Positions 8,510-18,002 of a DNA stretch of 64,000 nt are shown here, in pieces. The DNA is from JAVKFY01 sp040223615 (lineage in GTDB: Bacteria > Pseudomonadota > Alphaproteobacteria > GCA-2731375): the NCBI GenBank assembly GCA_040223615.1, contig JAVKFY010000070.1, positions 1 through 64,000 on the forward strand, written 5' to 3'. Both the position numbers and the translations under genes were made by a program. Below the pieces are notes generated by a model. That model saw only the letters and a list, made by a program, of their open reading frames with translations, had not been told where the DNA came from and ran no database searches. Positions within the stretch are counted from its first letter, which is position 1. Each line of letters begins with the position of its first letter.

Positions 8510-9694
8510 ATGACCGACTCCGCGCGTCTGACATTCCTCTTCGCCTGTGCCGGGCATGCCGCCTTTCACGTGCTGGTGGCGCTGTTCCTGACGCTGGTGC
8601 TGGTGATCGAGCCGATCTGGAGGTTGCCGTACGACGACCTGATCGCGCTATGGACCTGGGGTGCGCTGATGCTCGGTGCCGGGGCGCCGGCGGCCGGGTG
8701 GCTGGGCGACCGGTTCGGCGAGAGCCGGGTGATGATTGTCTATTTCCTCGGCATCGGCGTCGCGACCATCATGTGCGGCCTGGCCGAAGGGCCGGCGCAA
8801 CTGTGGCCGGCGCTGACCGCGATGGGCCTGTTCGGCGCGATCTATCACCCCGTCGGTACCGCGTGGGTGATGAAGAACGTCACGCGGCGGGGCCGCTCGA
8901 TCGCCACGCTGGGCATCGCCGGCTCGATCGGCGCCGCCTTCGCCTCGCTGGTGGCCGGCGGCCTGGCGGATCTGTTCGACTGGCGGCTGGCCTTCATCGT
9001 CCCCGGCGCGCTCGCCGTCGCCATCGGGCTGGCGCTGCTCGTGGCTTACATCACCGGCCGGGTGCGCGACCGCCATGACGACGCCTCGCCGCAGCCAGAC
9101 CCGAGCAAGTCCGATATCCGCCGCGCCCTGTTCGCGCTGCTGACCACCACCACGGCGCTCGGCATCGCCTACTACGCGGTGACCACGATGCTGCCGAAGT
9201 GGATCGAACTGGAGGTCGGCGCCGACCTGGGCGACGGACTGATCGGGATCGGCGTGCTGGCGACCACGATCTACCTGCTGGGCGCGTCGGCGCAGTTCGT
9301 CGGCGGTCACTTCGCCGACCAGGGCCTGGGCAAGCAGGTCTACATCATCAGCTTCCTGGCCAAGATGGTGGCGCTGCTGGCGGCGACCACGGTCGGCGGC
9401 TGGGCGATCGTACCGATGGCCATCGTCGTGGTGTTCGTGTTCGACGTCGCGGCGCCGGTGGAGAACGTGCTGATCGCGCGCTACACGCCGAGCCGGCGGC
9501 GCGGGCTGGCCTATGGCATCCGCAACGGCCTGGCCACGGTGGCCGCGCCGTTGGGCGTGCAGCTTGTCGCCTGGCTGTTCGAGCCCGGCGTCGGCTTCAC
9601 CAACCTGTTCTACGCGCTGGCGGCGCTGGCGCTGGCGATGGGTGTGGTGGCCTTCGCGCTGCCGAACGAACGGCGGGTCGCCGTCGCCGGCTGA
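8510..9694 (+). CDS. Major facilitator superfamily transporter
   Basis: A 394-residue integral membrane protein with about twelve hydrophobic segments and the loop 2-3 MFS signature GWLGDRFGESR after the second helix. The central loop (around residues 180-200, DRHDDASPQPDPSK) is polar and cytoplasmic. The ATG giving MTDSARLTFLFACAGH was preferred over an in-frame ATG 45 bases upstream because the extra stretch is Arg-rich and atypical. Closest in style to sugar-phosphate or nitrate/cyanate-type MFS proteins; the substrate is unknown. It diverges from the exported cyclase-family enzyme, so uptake of that enzyme's product is conceivable but unproven. Confidence 0.9.
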   Translation: MTDSARLTFLFACAGHAAFHVLVALFLTLVLVIEPIWRLPYDDLIALWTWGALMLGAGAPAAGWLGDRFGESRVMIVYFLGIGVATIMCGLAEGPAQLWPALTAMGLFGAIYHPVGTAWVMKNVTRRGRSIATLGIAGSIGAAFASLVAGGLADLFDWRLAFIVPGALAVAIGLALLVAYITGRVRDRHDDASPQPDPSKSDIRRALFALLTTTTALGIAYYAVTTMLPKWIELEVGADLGDGLIGIGVLATTIYLLGASAQFVGGHFADQGLGKQVYIISFLAKMVALLAATTVGGWAIVPMAIVVVFVFDVAAPVENVLIARYTPSRRRGLAYGIRNGLATVAAPLGVQLVAWLFEPGVGFTNLFYALAALALAMGVVAFALPNERRVAVAG

Positions 9695-9718
9695 CGGAAC
9701 CGTGATGGCGACGTCGCG

Positions 9719-9747
9719 TTGTCATCGAGATGACGCCTTGCTAGCCT
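9719..9747 (+). promoter_or_regulatory. Candidate sigma-70-type promoter for egtBD
   Basis: TTGTCA (9719-9724), a 17-base spacer, then TAGCCT (9742-9747), about 100 bases upstream of egtB in the gap after the MFS gene. The -35 element is good and the -10 is weak, so this is only a candidate. Confidence 0.3.
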
Positions 9748-9845
9748 AGAACAATCAGCGAACGATTTTTCGGTCGCAATCGCAGCCTGCGGTCCTAGTT
9801 AGGAAGGACCAGCGACAGCGACGCCGCCCCGGGGGCCACAGTTCC

Positions 9846-11108
9846 ATGAACACGCGCCAGAAGGCGAAACCGGCGAGCGAGCTTGCCGGACTGTACAACC
9901 GTACACGCGCACGGACCGAAGAACTCACCGCGCATCTGCCGCCGGAAGACATGGTGGTGCAGTCGATGCCTGACGCCAGCCCGGCGAAGTGGCATCTGGC
10001 GCACACGACCTGGTTTTTCGAGCAGTTCGTGGTGCGGCCGAACAGCGCCGACTACCGATCGCCCGACGACCGCTTCGCCTTCCTGTTCAACAGCTATTAC
10101 GTGCAGATGGGGCCGCGCTATACGCGGGCGCAGCGCGGTCTGATCACCCGGCCGACGGTGGCCGAGGTGCTGGACTTCCGGGCCGGGGTCGATGCCGAGA
10201 TGGCGCGGCTGATCGAGGCAGGCGCCGCGCCGGCGGAACTGGTCGAGCTGGGCTGCCACCACGAGATGCAGCATCAGGAACTGCTGCTCACGGACCTGCT
10301 GCACGCGCTGTCGCATAACCCGCTGAACCCGCCCTACCGGTCGCCGGGGCCGTTGCCGACGGTCGAGCCGGCGCCGCTGTCCTGGCTCGACTTCGACGGC
10401 GGCGTGGTCGAGATCGGCCACGACGGCGACGGCTTCGCCTACGACAACGAAAGCCCGCGGCACCAGGCGCTGGTGCATCCCTTCCGGCTGGCCAGCCGGG
10501 CGGTGACTTGCGGCGAGTGGGCCGAATTCATAGCCGACGGGGGCTATGCCAACCCGACGCTGTGGCTGTCGGACGGCTGGGCCACGGTCGAGGCCGAGGG
10601 CTGGCAGGCGCCGCTCTACTGGTGGCGTGAGGATGGCGCCGCGGACGGTCCGTGGATGGCGTTCGGCCTGCGCGGGGCGCAGCCGGTCGACGAGGACGCC
10701 GCCGTCGCACATGTCAGCTACTACGAGGCCGACGCCTTCGCGCGCTGGGCCGGCAAGCGGCTGCCGACCGAGTTCGAATGGGAGCACGCGGCGGACGGCG
10801 AGATCGCCGGCAATTTCCTGGAAAGCGGCCGGCTGCGACCAGGCCGGGCCGCTGGCGACGGCCTGGCGCAGATGTGGGGCGACGTCTGGGAGTGGACGCA
10901 GTCGGCCTACCTGCCCTATCCCGGCTTCCGCCCGCCGGAAGGCGCGGTGGGCGAGTACAACGGCAAGTTCATGGTCAACCAGTTCGTGCTGCGCGGCGGC
11001 TCCTGCGTGACGCCGGCGGCGCAGATGCGCCGCAGCTACCGGACCTTCTTCTACCCGCACCAGCGCTGGCAGGTCACCGGGCTGCGGCTGGCGGATGAAC
11101 GGGCATGA
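9846..11108 (+). CDS. egtB: Ergothioneine biosynthesis sulfoxide synthase EgtB
   Basis: EgtB is a non-heme iron enzyme that joins a sulfur donor (gamma-glutamylcysteine or cysteine) to hercynine with O2, giving the sulfoxide precursor of ergothioneine. The 420-residue protein has a DinB-like N-terminal domain with iron-binding histidines in KWHLAHTTWFFE (around residues 48-59) and CHHEMQHQE (H139 and H143). The C-terminal formylglycine-generating-enzyme-like domain includes DVWEWTQSAY and FVLRGGSC. Its stop overlaps the egtD start by four bases. No egtA, egtC or egtE lies nearby, so the sulfur donor and the C-S lyase must come from elsewhere. Confidence 0.95.
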   Translation: MNTRQKAKPASELAGLYNRTRARTEELTAHLPPEDMVVQSMPDASPAKWHLAHTTWFFEQFVVRPNSADYRSPDDRFAFLFNSYYVQMGPRYTRAQRGLITRPTVAEVLDFRAGVDAEMARLIEAGAAPAELVELGCHHEMQHQELLLTDLLHALSHNPLNPPYRSPGPLPTVEPAPLSWLDFDGGVVEIGHDGDGFAYDNESPRHQALVHPFRLASRAVTCGEWAEFIADGGYANPTLWLSDGWATVEAEGWQAPLYWWREDGAADGPWMAFGLRGAQPVDEDAAVAHVSYYEADAFARWAGKRLPTEFEWEHAADGEIAGNFLESGRLRPGRAAGDGLAQMWGDVWEWTQSAYLPYPGFRPPEGAVGEYNGKFMVNQFVLRGGSCVTPAAQMRRSYRTFFYPHQRWQVTGLRLADERA

Positions 11109-12052
11109 CGGATTTTTCCGGCAGGATCGTGACGGCGTCGCCATTCGCGACCTCGGTGCTGGCTGGATTGGCGGCGGCGCCGAAGACGCTGGAGCCGAAA
11201 TATTTCTACGACGAGGTTGGCTCGAAGCTGTTCGACCGGATTTGCGAATTGCCGGAGTACTACGTCACCCGCGCCGAGATCGCGATACTGGAGGCGATCG
11301 GGCCGGAGCTGGCGGCGAAGATCGGGCGCGGCGCGCTGCTGTTCGAGCCTGGCGCCGGTTCGACGCAGAAGATCCGCATCCTGCTCGACGCGCTGCGGCC
11401 GCGCGTGTTCGTGCCGGCGGACATCTCCGCCGAACACCTGCACGCCGCGGCGTCGGAACTCGCGGCCGATTATCCCGATGTCGATATCCACCCGATCGCC
11501 ATCGACTTCACCCGCGATTTCGCGCTGCCCGATGCGATGTCTCGGGAGGGCGCGGTGACGGTGTTCTTCCCCGGTTCGACCATCGGCAACCTGGCGCCGG
11601 GGCCGGCGGTGGAACTGCTCGACCGGCTGGGCCGGGACACCGGCGCGGATTGGCTGGTCATCGGCGTCGACCTGAAGAAGGACGAGCGCATTCTCGTGCC
11701 GGCCTACGACGACGCCGAGGGCGTGACCGCGGCGTTCAACCTCAACATCCTGGCGCGTATCAATCGCGAGCTGGAGGGCAGCTTCGACCTCGATGCCTTC
11801 CGCCACGAGGCGCGCTGGAACGAATCGCTGAGCCGGATCGAAATGCACCTGGTCTCGACCAAGGCGCAGGCGGTCGAGGTGCTGGGCGGGCGCTTCGACT
11901 TCGCCGAAGGCGAAACCATCCACACCGAGAACTCGCACAAGTACACCGTGGAGGCGTTCCACGCGCTCGCCGCCAAGGCTGGCTGGACGCCGGAGCAGGT
12001 CTGGACCGGAGAGGCGAACCTGTTCTCCGTCCACCTGATGCGGCGGGCCTAG
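11105..12052 (+). CDS. egtD: L-histidine N-alpha-methyltransferase EgtD
   Basis: EgtD trimethylates the alpha-amino group of histidine with three SAM to give hercynine, the EgtB substrate. The 315-residue protein shows the family N-terminus TLEPKYFYDEVGSKLFDRI, the SAM-binding loop FEPGAGSTQKIR (around residues 80-91), the FFPGSTIGNL motif near 150 and the C-terminal ENSHKYT segment near 275. Translation is coupled to egtB through an ATGA overlap. Ergothioneine is a cytosolic thiol antioxidant. Identity is firm from the gene pair and motifs. Confidence 0.95.
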   Translation: MTDFSGRIVTASPFATSVLAGLAAAPKTLEPKYFYDEVGSKLFDRICELPEYYVTRAEIAILEAIGPELAAKIGRGALLFEPGAGSTQKIRILLDALRPRVFVPADISAEHLHAAASELAADYPDVDIHPIAIDFTRDFALPDAMSREGAVTVFFPGSTIGNLAPGPAVELLDRLGRDTGADWLVIGVDLKKDERILVPAYDDAEGVTAAFNLNILARINRELEGSFDLDAFRHEARWNESLSRIEMHLVSTKAQAVEVLGGRFDFAEGETIHTENSHKYTVEAFHALAAKAGWTPEQVWTGEANLFSVHLMRRA

Positions 12053-12144
12053 GACCGCGCGGGCCGGACCGGAAGGTTCGCGCCGCCGCGGCTTAACAAG
12101 TCGAATGCGACGGTTATGATTGCGTGGTTCGTGCCGGGCGACGC

Positions 12145-12150
12145 AGGAGG
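12145..12150 (+). promoter_or_regulatory. Ribosome-binding site fixing the GTG start of the RidA gene
   Basis: A perfect AGGAGG lies five bases before GTG at 12156. An in-frame ATG at 12120 has no such site and would add twelve residues unlike the family. Confidence 0.75.
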
Positions 12151-12155
12151 CTTAC

Positions 12156-12617
12156 GTGACCGCACTCGAGAATCTGGCGCGGCTCGGGCTGGATCTGCCC
12201 GAGGCGCCGGCCGGCGTCGGCAACTATGAAGCCTGGGTTCGCACCGGCAACCTCGTCATGACATCCGGACAGTTGGCCTGGGTCGATGGCGTCCTGCAGT
12301 ATCCGGGGCGGCTTGGGGCCGACGTCAGCGACGAGGACGGCTATCAGGCGGCACGGCTCGCCGCGCTCAACGGCATCGCGCAGCTCCGGGCGGCGACCGG
12401 CGACCTTGAGAAGGTTCGCCAGGTGGTGCGGATCGAAGGCGCGGTCCATTGCGCGCCCGGCTACCGCGGCCATCCGCAGGTTCTCAATGGCGCGTCTGAC
12501 CTGGTGCTGGAGGTGTTCGGCGAACGTGGCCGCCACACCCGCACCGCGCTCGGCATCGCCGACATGCCGCTGGATGCCTGCGTCATGGTGTGCTTGTGGG
12601 CCGAGGTCGACGACTAG
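12156..12617 (+). CDS. RidA family protein (YjgF/YER057c/UK114)
   Basis: A 153-residue RidA-fold protein. Canonical RidA hydrolyses reactive enamine/imine intermediates released by PLP enzymes. The sequence has the family pattern GNLVMTSGQLAW near residue 30, then a region matching NGIAQLRAATGDLEKVRQVV, and ends in a LDACVMVCLWAEV strand. The catalytic Arg of archetypal RidA sits in a C-terminal R-x-AV-x-V strand; here that position reads MPLDACVMV, so it is probably a RidA subfamily (YjgH/Rid2-7-like) without classical imine deaminase activity. The GTG start follows a perfect AGGAGG. It converges on polA. Confidence 0.88.
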   Translation: MTALENLARLGLDLPEAPAGVGNYEAWVRTGNLVMTSGQLAWVDGVLQYPGRLGADVSDEDGYQAARLAALNGIAQLRAATGDLEKVRQVVRIEGAVHCAPGYRGHPQVLNGASDLVLEVFGERGRHTRTALGIADMPLDACVMVCLWAEVDD

Positions 12618-12663
12618 GGCGAACGGAAAAGTGCCTAGGCGCGCCCCGACGGAGCGCCGTTCC

Positions 12664-15432
12664 CTAGTGCGCTTCGTCCCAGTTGTCGCCGACGCCGGTG
12701 TCGACGACCAGCGGGACTTCCAGGTGGGCGGCGTCTTCCATCACCTGCCTGACCAGGTCGCGGGTCCGGTCGACCTCGTCGTCGGGGACCTCGAAGATCA
12801 GCTCGTCGTGGACCTGCAGCAGCATGCGGGCGCCGAGCCTGGCCTGATCGAGCGCGCCGGGCAGGCGGATCATGGCGCGGCGGATGATGTCGGCGGCGGA
12901 GCCCTGGATCGGGGCGTTGATCGCGGCGCGCTCCTGGAAGCTGCGCCGGGCCGGGTTGCTGTCGCGGATGCCGGGCATGTGCATGCGCCGGCCGAACAGC
13001 GTGGTGACGTAGCCGTGCTGCTTACAGAAGTCCTTGGTCCGGTCCATGTAGTCGCGGATGCCGGGATAACGCTCGAAATAGGCGGCGATGTAGTCGCGTG
13101 CCTCGGCCTGCGGAATGCGCAGGTTGTTGGCCAGGCCGAAGGCGCTGATGCCGTAGATGATGCCGAAATTGATCGCCTTGGCCTTGCGCCGGGTCTGTGG
13201 GTCCATCTCTTCCAGCGGCACGCCGAAGACCTGCGACGCGGTGATCGCGTGGATGTCCTGGCGGTCGTGGAACGCCTGGCGCAGCGAGGGGATGTCGGCG
13301 ATGTGCGCCAGGATGCGCAGCTCGATCTGCGAATAGTCGGCGCTGAGCAGGCGATAGCCGTCGGCTGGCACGAAGGCGCGGCGGATCTTGCGGCCCTCGT
13401 CGGTGCGGACGGGAATGTTCTGCAGGTTCGGGTCGGCCGACGACAGCCGCCCGGTCGAGGTCGAGGCCAGCACGTAGGTAGTGTGCACGCGCCCGGTGTC
13501 GCGGTTGATCTGCTCCTGCAGCGCGTCGGTATAGGTGCTCTTCAGCTTGGAGAGCTGGCGCCAGTCGAGCACGCGGGCCGGCAGGTCGTGGCCCTGCGCG
13601 GCAAGCTGTTCCAGCACGTCGGCGGGGGTGGCGTAGGCGCCGGTCTTGCCCTTCTTACCACCGGGCAGCGACATCTTGTCGAACAGGATCTCGCCGAGCT
13701 GCTTCGGCGAGCCGATGTTGAAGCTCTCGCCGGCCAGTTCGTGGATCTCCGACTCCAGCGCGGCCATGCGCTGCGCGAAGTCGCCGGACATGCGTTTCAG
13801 CGTCGTGGCGTCGACGGTGATGCCGGTGCGCTCCATCGCGGCCAGCACGGCGACCAGCGGCCGTTCCAGGGTCTCGTAGACGGCGACGGTGTGGGCGTCG
13901 AGCAGCTTGGCGCGCAGCGGCTGGCGGGTTTGCCAGACCGCGTCGGCGGTGGTGTTGGCGTAGGCGCTGGCTTTCTCCAGGTCGAGCTCGTCGAAGCCGA
14001 TGGCCGACTTGCCGGTACCGAGCAGGCCCTTGAGCGGCGGCAGCTCTTGTTCCAGGTAGCGTTCCGACAGGCTGTCGAGCGCGTGCTTGTGCAGCCCCGA
14101 CTCGGCGGCGTAGGACAGCAGCATGGCGTCCTCGATCGGTGCCATGTCGATACGCTGGCGGGCCAGCAGGATGACCGTGCGCTTGATGTCGGCGCCGAGC
14201 TTCAGCACCGACGGGTCGGTCAGCACCGGCGCCAGCATGCGCAGCGCCGTCTCGCGGTCGAGCTGTTCCGGCGCCGGGCCGCCGTCCAGGTCGAGGCCGT
14301 CCTTGGCGCCAGGCTTGCGGTGGCCGAGCGGCAGGTAGGCGGCGCGTCCGGGCGCCACCGCCATCGCCAGGCCGGTCAGGCTGGCCAGCATCGGGTCGGC
14401 GTGGTCGCTCATCGCCTCGATCGCCAGCACGCCTTCGCGCTCGACCAGCGCGATCCAGTCGGCCAGCGCCTTTTCGTCCTGGATGGTCTCGTGCTTCGGG
14501 CCGCCGGCGGCGGCCGACGGCGCGGCGGTCGCTGGCGCGCCACCTTCCAGCCGGCCGCGGATACGGGCCTTCAGGGTCTTGAAGTTCTGTTCGTCCATGA
14601 ACGCCATCAGGCGGTCGATGTCGCGCTCCGGCAGCACCAGATCGTCGATGCCTTCCGCCAGGTCCACGTCGCATTTCAAGGTGACGAGGTCGCGGCTGAC
14701 GCGGGCCTGGTCGGCGAATTCGATCAGGTTCTGGCGCCGCTTCGGCTGCTTGATCTCCGCCGCGCGGGCCAGCAGGGCGTCCAGGTCGCCATATTCTCCG
14801 ATCAGCTGCGCGGCGGTCTTCACGCCGATGCCGGGCACGCCGGGCACGTTGTCGACCGAGTCGCCGGCCAGCGACTGCACGTCGATCACCTTGTCCGGCC
14901 CGACGCCGAAGCGCTCGCGCACCTCTTCAGGACCGATCCGGCGCTGCTTCATCGGGTCCAGCATGTCGACGCCGTCGCCGACGAGCTGCATCAAGTCCTT
15001 GTCCGAGGAGACGATGGTGACCTTCAGGCCAACGGCGCGCGCCTGGGTGGCGTAGGTGGCGATGATGTCGTCGGCCTCAAAGCCGTCCAGCTCGATGGTC
15101 GGCAGGTTGAAGGCGCGGCTAGCGTCTTTCACCAGCGCGAATTGTGGCACCAGGTCTTCCGGCGGCGGCGGCCGGTTGGCCTTGTAGTCGACGGAGATGG
15201 CGTTGCGGAAAGTGATGTGGCCGGCATCGAAGATCACCGCCAGGTGGCTCGGCTTGTCCGGCCCCTCCAGCTCCAGCAGCAGCCGTTCGAGCATGGCGCA
15301 AAAGCCCATCACCGCGTTCACCGGGGTGCCGTCCGGCCGCGTCATCGGCGGCAGCGCGTGATAGGCGCGGAAGATGTAGCCGGCGCCGTCGACCAGATAG
15401 AGGTGGCCCGCGCCGCCGTTCTCGTTGCTCAT
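12664..15432 (-). CDS. polA: DNA polymerase I (PolA) with a degenerate 3'-5' exonuclease site
   Basis: A 922-residue family A polymerase for Okazaki fragment maturation and repair. Residues 1-290 form the 5'-3' flap nuclease (LYLVDGAGYIFRAYHALPP, DGFEADDIIATYA, SSDKDLMQL, PGVPGIGVKTA). The polymerase motifs are intact: motif A DYSQIELRILAH, motif B RRKAKAINFGIIYG, motif C LQVHDELIFEV. The middle domain keeps the 3'-5' exonuclease fold but not its metal ligands: the DTE motif reads IEAM (E339, M341), the KYD motif reads KRT, and the YAAED motif reads YANTT. Proofreading is therefore probably lost, as in Taq polymerase. It converges with the RidA gene. Confidence 0.97.
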   Translation of the reverse strand: MSNENGGAGHLYLVDGAGYIFRAYHALPPMTRPDGTPVNAVMGFCAMLERLLLELEGPDKPSHLAVIFDAGHITFRNAISVDYKANRPPPPEDLVPQFALVKDASRAFNLPTIELDGFEADDIIATYATQARAVGLKVTIVSSDKDLMQLVGDGVDMLDPMKQRRIGPEEVRERFGVGPDKVIDVQSLAGDSVDNVPGVPGIGVKTAAQLIGEYGDLDALLARAAEIKQPKRRQNLIEFADQARVSRDLVTLKCDVDLAEGIDDLVLPERDIDRLMAFMDEQNFKTLKARIRGRLEGGAPATAAPSAAAGGPKHETIQDEKALADWIALVEREGVLAIEAMSDHADPMLASLTGLAMAVAPGRAAYLPLGHRKPGAKDGLDLDGGPAPEQLDRETALRMLAPVLTDPSVLKLGADIKRTVILLARQRIDMAPIEDAMLLSYAAESGLHKHALDSLSERYLEQELPPLKGLLGTGKSAIGFDELDLEKASAYANTTADAVWQTRQPLRAKLLDAHTVAVYETLERPLVAVLAAMERTGITVDATTLKRMSGDFAQRMAALESEIHELAGESFNIGSPKQLGEILFDKMSLPGGKKGKTGAYATPADVLEQLAAQGHDLPARVLDWRQLSKLKSTYTDALQEQINRDTGRVHTTYVLASTSTGRLSSADPNLQNIPVRTDEGRKIRRAFVPADGYRLLSADYSQIELRILAHIADIPSLRQAFHDRQDIHAITASQVFGVPLEEMDPQTRRKAKAINFGIIYGISAFGLANNLRIPQAEARDYIAAYFERYPGIRDYMDRTKDFCKQHGYVTTLFGRRMHMPGIRDSNPARRSFQERAAINAPIQGSAADIIRRAMIRLPGALDQARLGARMLLQVHDELIFEVPDDEVDRTRDLVRQVMEDAAHLEVPLVVDTGVGDNWDEAH

Positions 15433-15867
15433 CGCTGCCGTCCTGCCCGATCGCTTGCCGCTGGCGCCATCCTAGCGGTCCGGACGGTCCGCGCCCAGCG
15501 GCCCGGCGTCTCTGAGCGGGACGATGTCTGGAACCGGGACGTTTCCGGCTGATTGAACGATCGCGAATATATTAACGATTGTTGCTACAATATCTTGACG
15601 GATTTGTCCGGTCTGGTACAACACCTGTGGCATTCTTGGGGTCCATAAGCGCGCAATGACTTCGCACGCAGTGTCGATCGGCTTTACAGGGCGGCAATCC
15701 GCCCACCTCGCCGCATGGCTAACCCCCCGTAATATTGAACGTTTCCGGTATGGCCGAGTTCTTGCTACCACTGCGGCGAGTTGCACTGGCTTGGCACGCC
15801 GGCCGCGAAGGCCGCGAGCACAAGCTGGTGGATGTATGCGCGGCGACGAATGTCGCGGCCGTCGCGA
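15433..15867. other. Long intergenic region, comparatively AT-rich, with repeated short motifs
   Basis: About 435 bases between polA and the small DUF6961-like gene show no convincing coding sequence. Base composition drops well below the surroundings around 15550-15620. The decamer ACGTTTCCGG occurs at 15539-15548 and 15739-15748, and ATTGAACG occurs beside each copy (15552-15559 and 15734-15741), in swapped order. These could be regulator-binding sites; nothing identifies the regulator. Confidence 0.5.
15595..15622 (+). promoter_or_regulatory. Candidate sigma-70 promoter in the intergenic region
   Basis: TTGACG (15595-15600), a 16-base spacer and TACAAC (15617-15622) at the edge of the AT-rich patch. 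It would read toward the DUF6961-like gene with a leader of over 200 bases. Confidence 0.35.
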
Positions 15868-16155
15868 ATGGAGTTTGGTGTGGCCAAGGACGGTGGAAGC
15901 AAAGATCGGCGCGGCGGGCAGCGCGCCGGCGGACCCGAGGGACAACCGCAGGTGATTTCCGATTCCGACGTCTGGCGCGCAGCGCACCTGACGATCCAGC
16001 TGCATGGCGAGAGCGCGGTCGAGCACGCTGGCCGCAAGGCCTTGGAAATGTCCGACGACGGTGACACCGACGGCATGGCGCTCTGGATGCGCATCCGGAC
16101 CGCGATCCAGGCGTTGCAGCGGATGCAGCCGGGCGAGTCCGAGGGCGTGCATTAG
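15868..16155 (+). CDS. Small DUF6961-like conserved protein
   Basis: A protein of about 95 residues. After a charged, low-complexity N-terminus its C-terminal 60 residues contain DVWRAAHLTIQLHGESA and a DGMALWMRIRTAIQALQRM segment. I recognise these as a small alphaproteobacterial family (DUF6961-like): a helical domain that usually starts just before DVWR. The start is uncertain: ATG at 15868 and GTG at 15880 are in frame, neither has a good ribosome-binding site, and the gene could begin later. Function unknown; cytoplasmic. Its next neighbour on the same strand is the histidine kinase, 140 bases downstream. Confidence 0.6.
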   Translation: MEFGVAKDGGSKDRRGGQRAGGPEGQPQVISDSDVWRAAHLTIQLHGESAVEHAGRKALEMSDDGDTDGMALWMRIRTAIQALQRMQPGESEGVH

Positions 16156-16295
16156 CGGCCCGGCCATAGCCCAATGGGCTATATGACATAACCGGATGAT
16201 ACCTCCACGGCGCGCTCCGGACCGCGTCGTTTACTAATTTCTCACGGACGCAACGGCACCATGCGAGCGAGTTCCTCCGGAGATTCGCCCGTTCC

Positions 16296-17750
<1,455 letters not shown>

Positions 17751-18002
17751 GCTGGCTGGTTGCGCCGCCGGCGCGGTGCCGTGCTACAATCCGCGCATCG
17801 CGACAGGAATGACCGGCCAGCGGCTGCGGCGCGCCAGCGCCCATCTCATTGCCCCAGGCCATCGGTCTTGAGCTTTCCAGGCGGCGTTCCGCTGCCGTTC
17901 GGACAGGAAGCCCCGGGTAATCGGCAACAGCCGCCTGGCTGTCGCGCGGCGAGGAACGTCTCTCGATCAACGTCCGGAACACCATAGAAGGGGTGTCTGA
18001 CG
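17751..18002 (+). other. 252-base leader upstream of the methyltransferase operon
   Basis: No gene is visible between the kinase and the methyltransferase. The stretch contains a six-base stem-loop (ACAGCC / GGCTGT, 17927-17942) and ends with a GAAGGGG ribosome-binding site before the ATG at 18003. Its length and folding potential would suit a cis-regulatory RNA, and a SAM- or SAH-sensing element would make sense ahead of methyl-transfer genes. I could not match any known riboswitch consensus by eye. Confidence 0.35.

Noticed and set aside
12286..15552. Very long open frame (over 1000 codons) on the plus strand
   Set aside because: It is antisense to polA, a product of high GC and codon bias; its translation is low-complexity Asp/Val/Arg/His-rich with no domain.
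15735..16064. Alternative plus-strand frame starting MNVSGMAEFLLPLRRVALAWHAG
   Set aside because: It loses coding character after about 25 codons and overlaps the DUF6961-like frame, which carries a recognisable domain.
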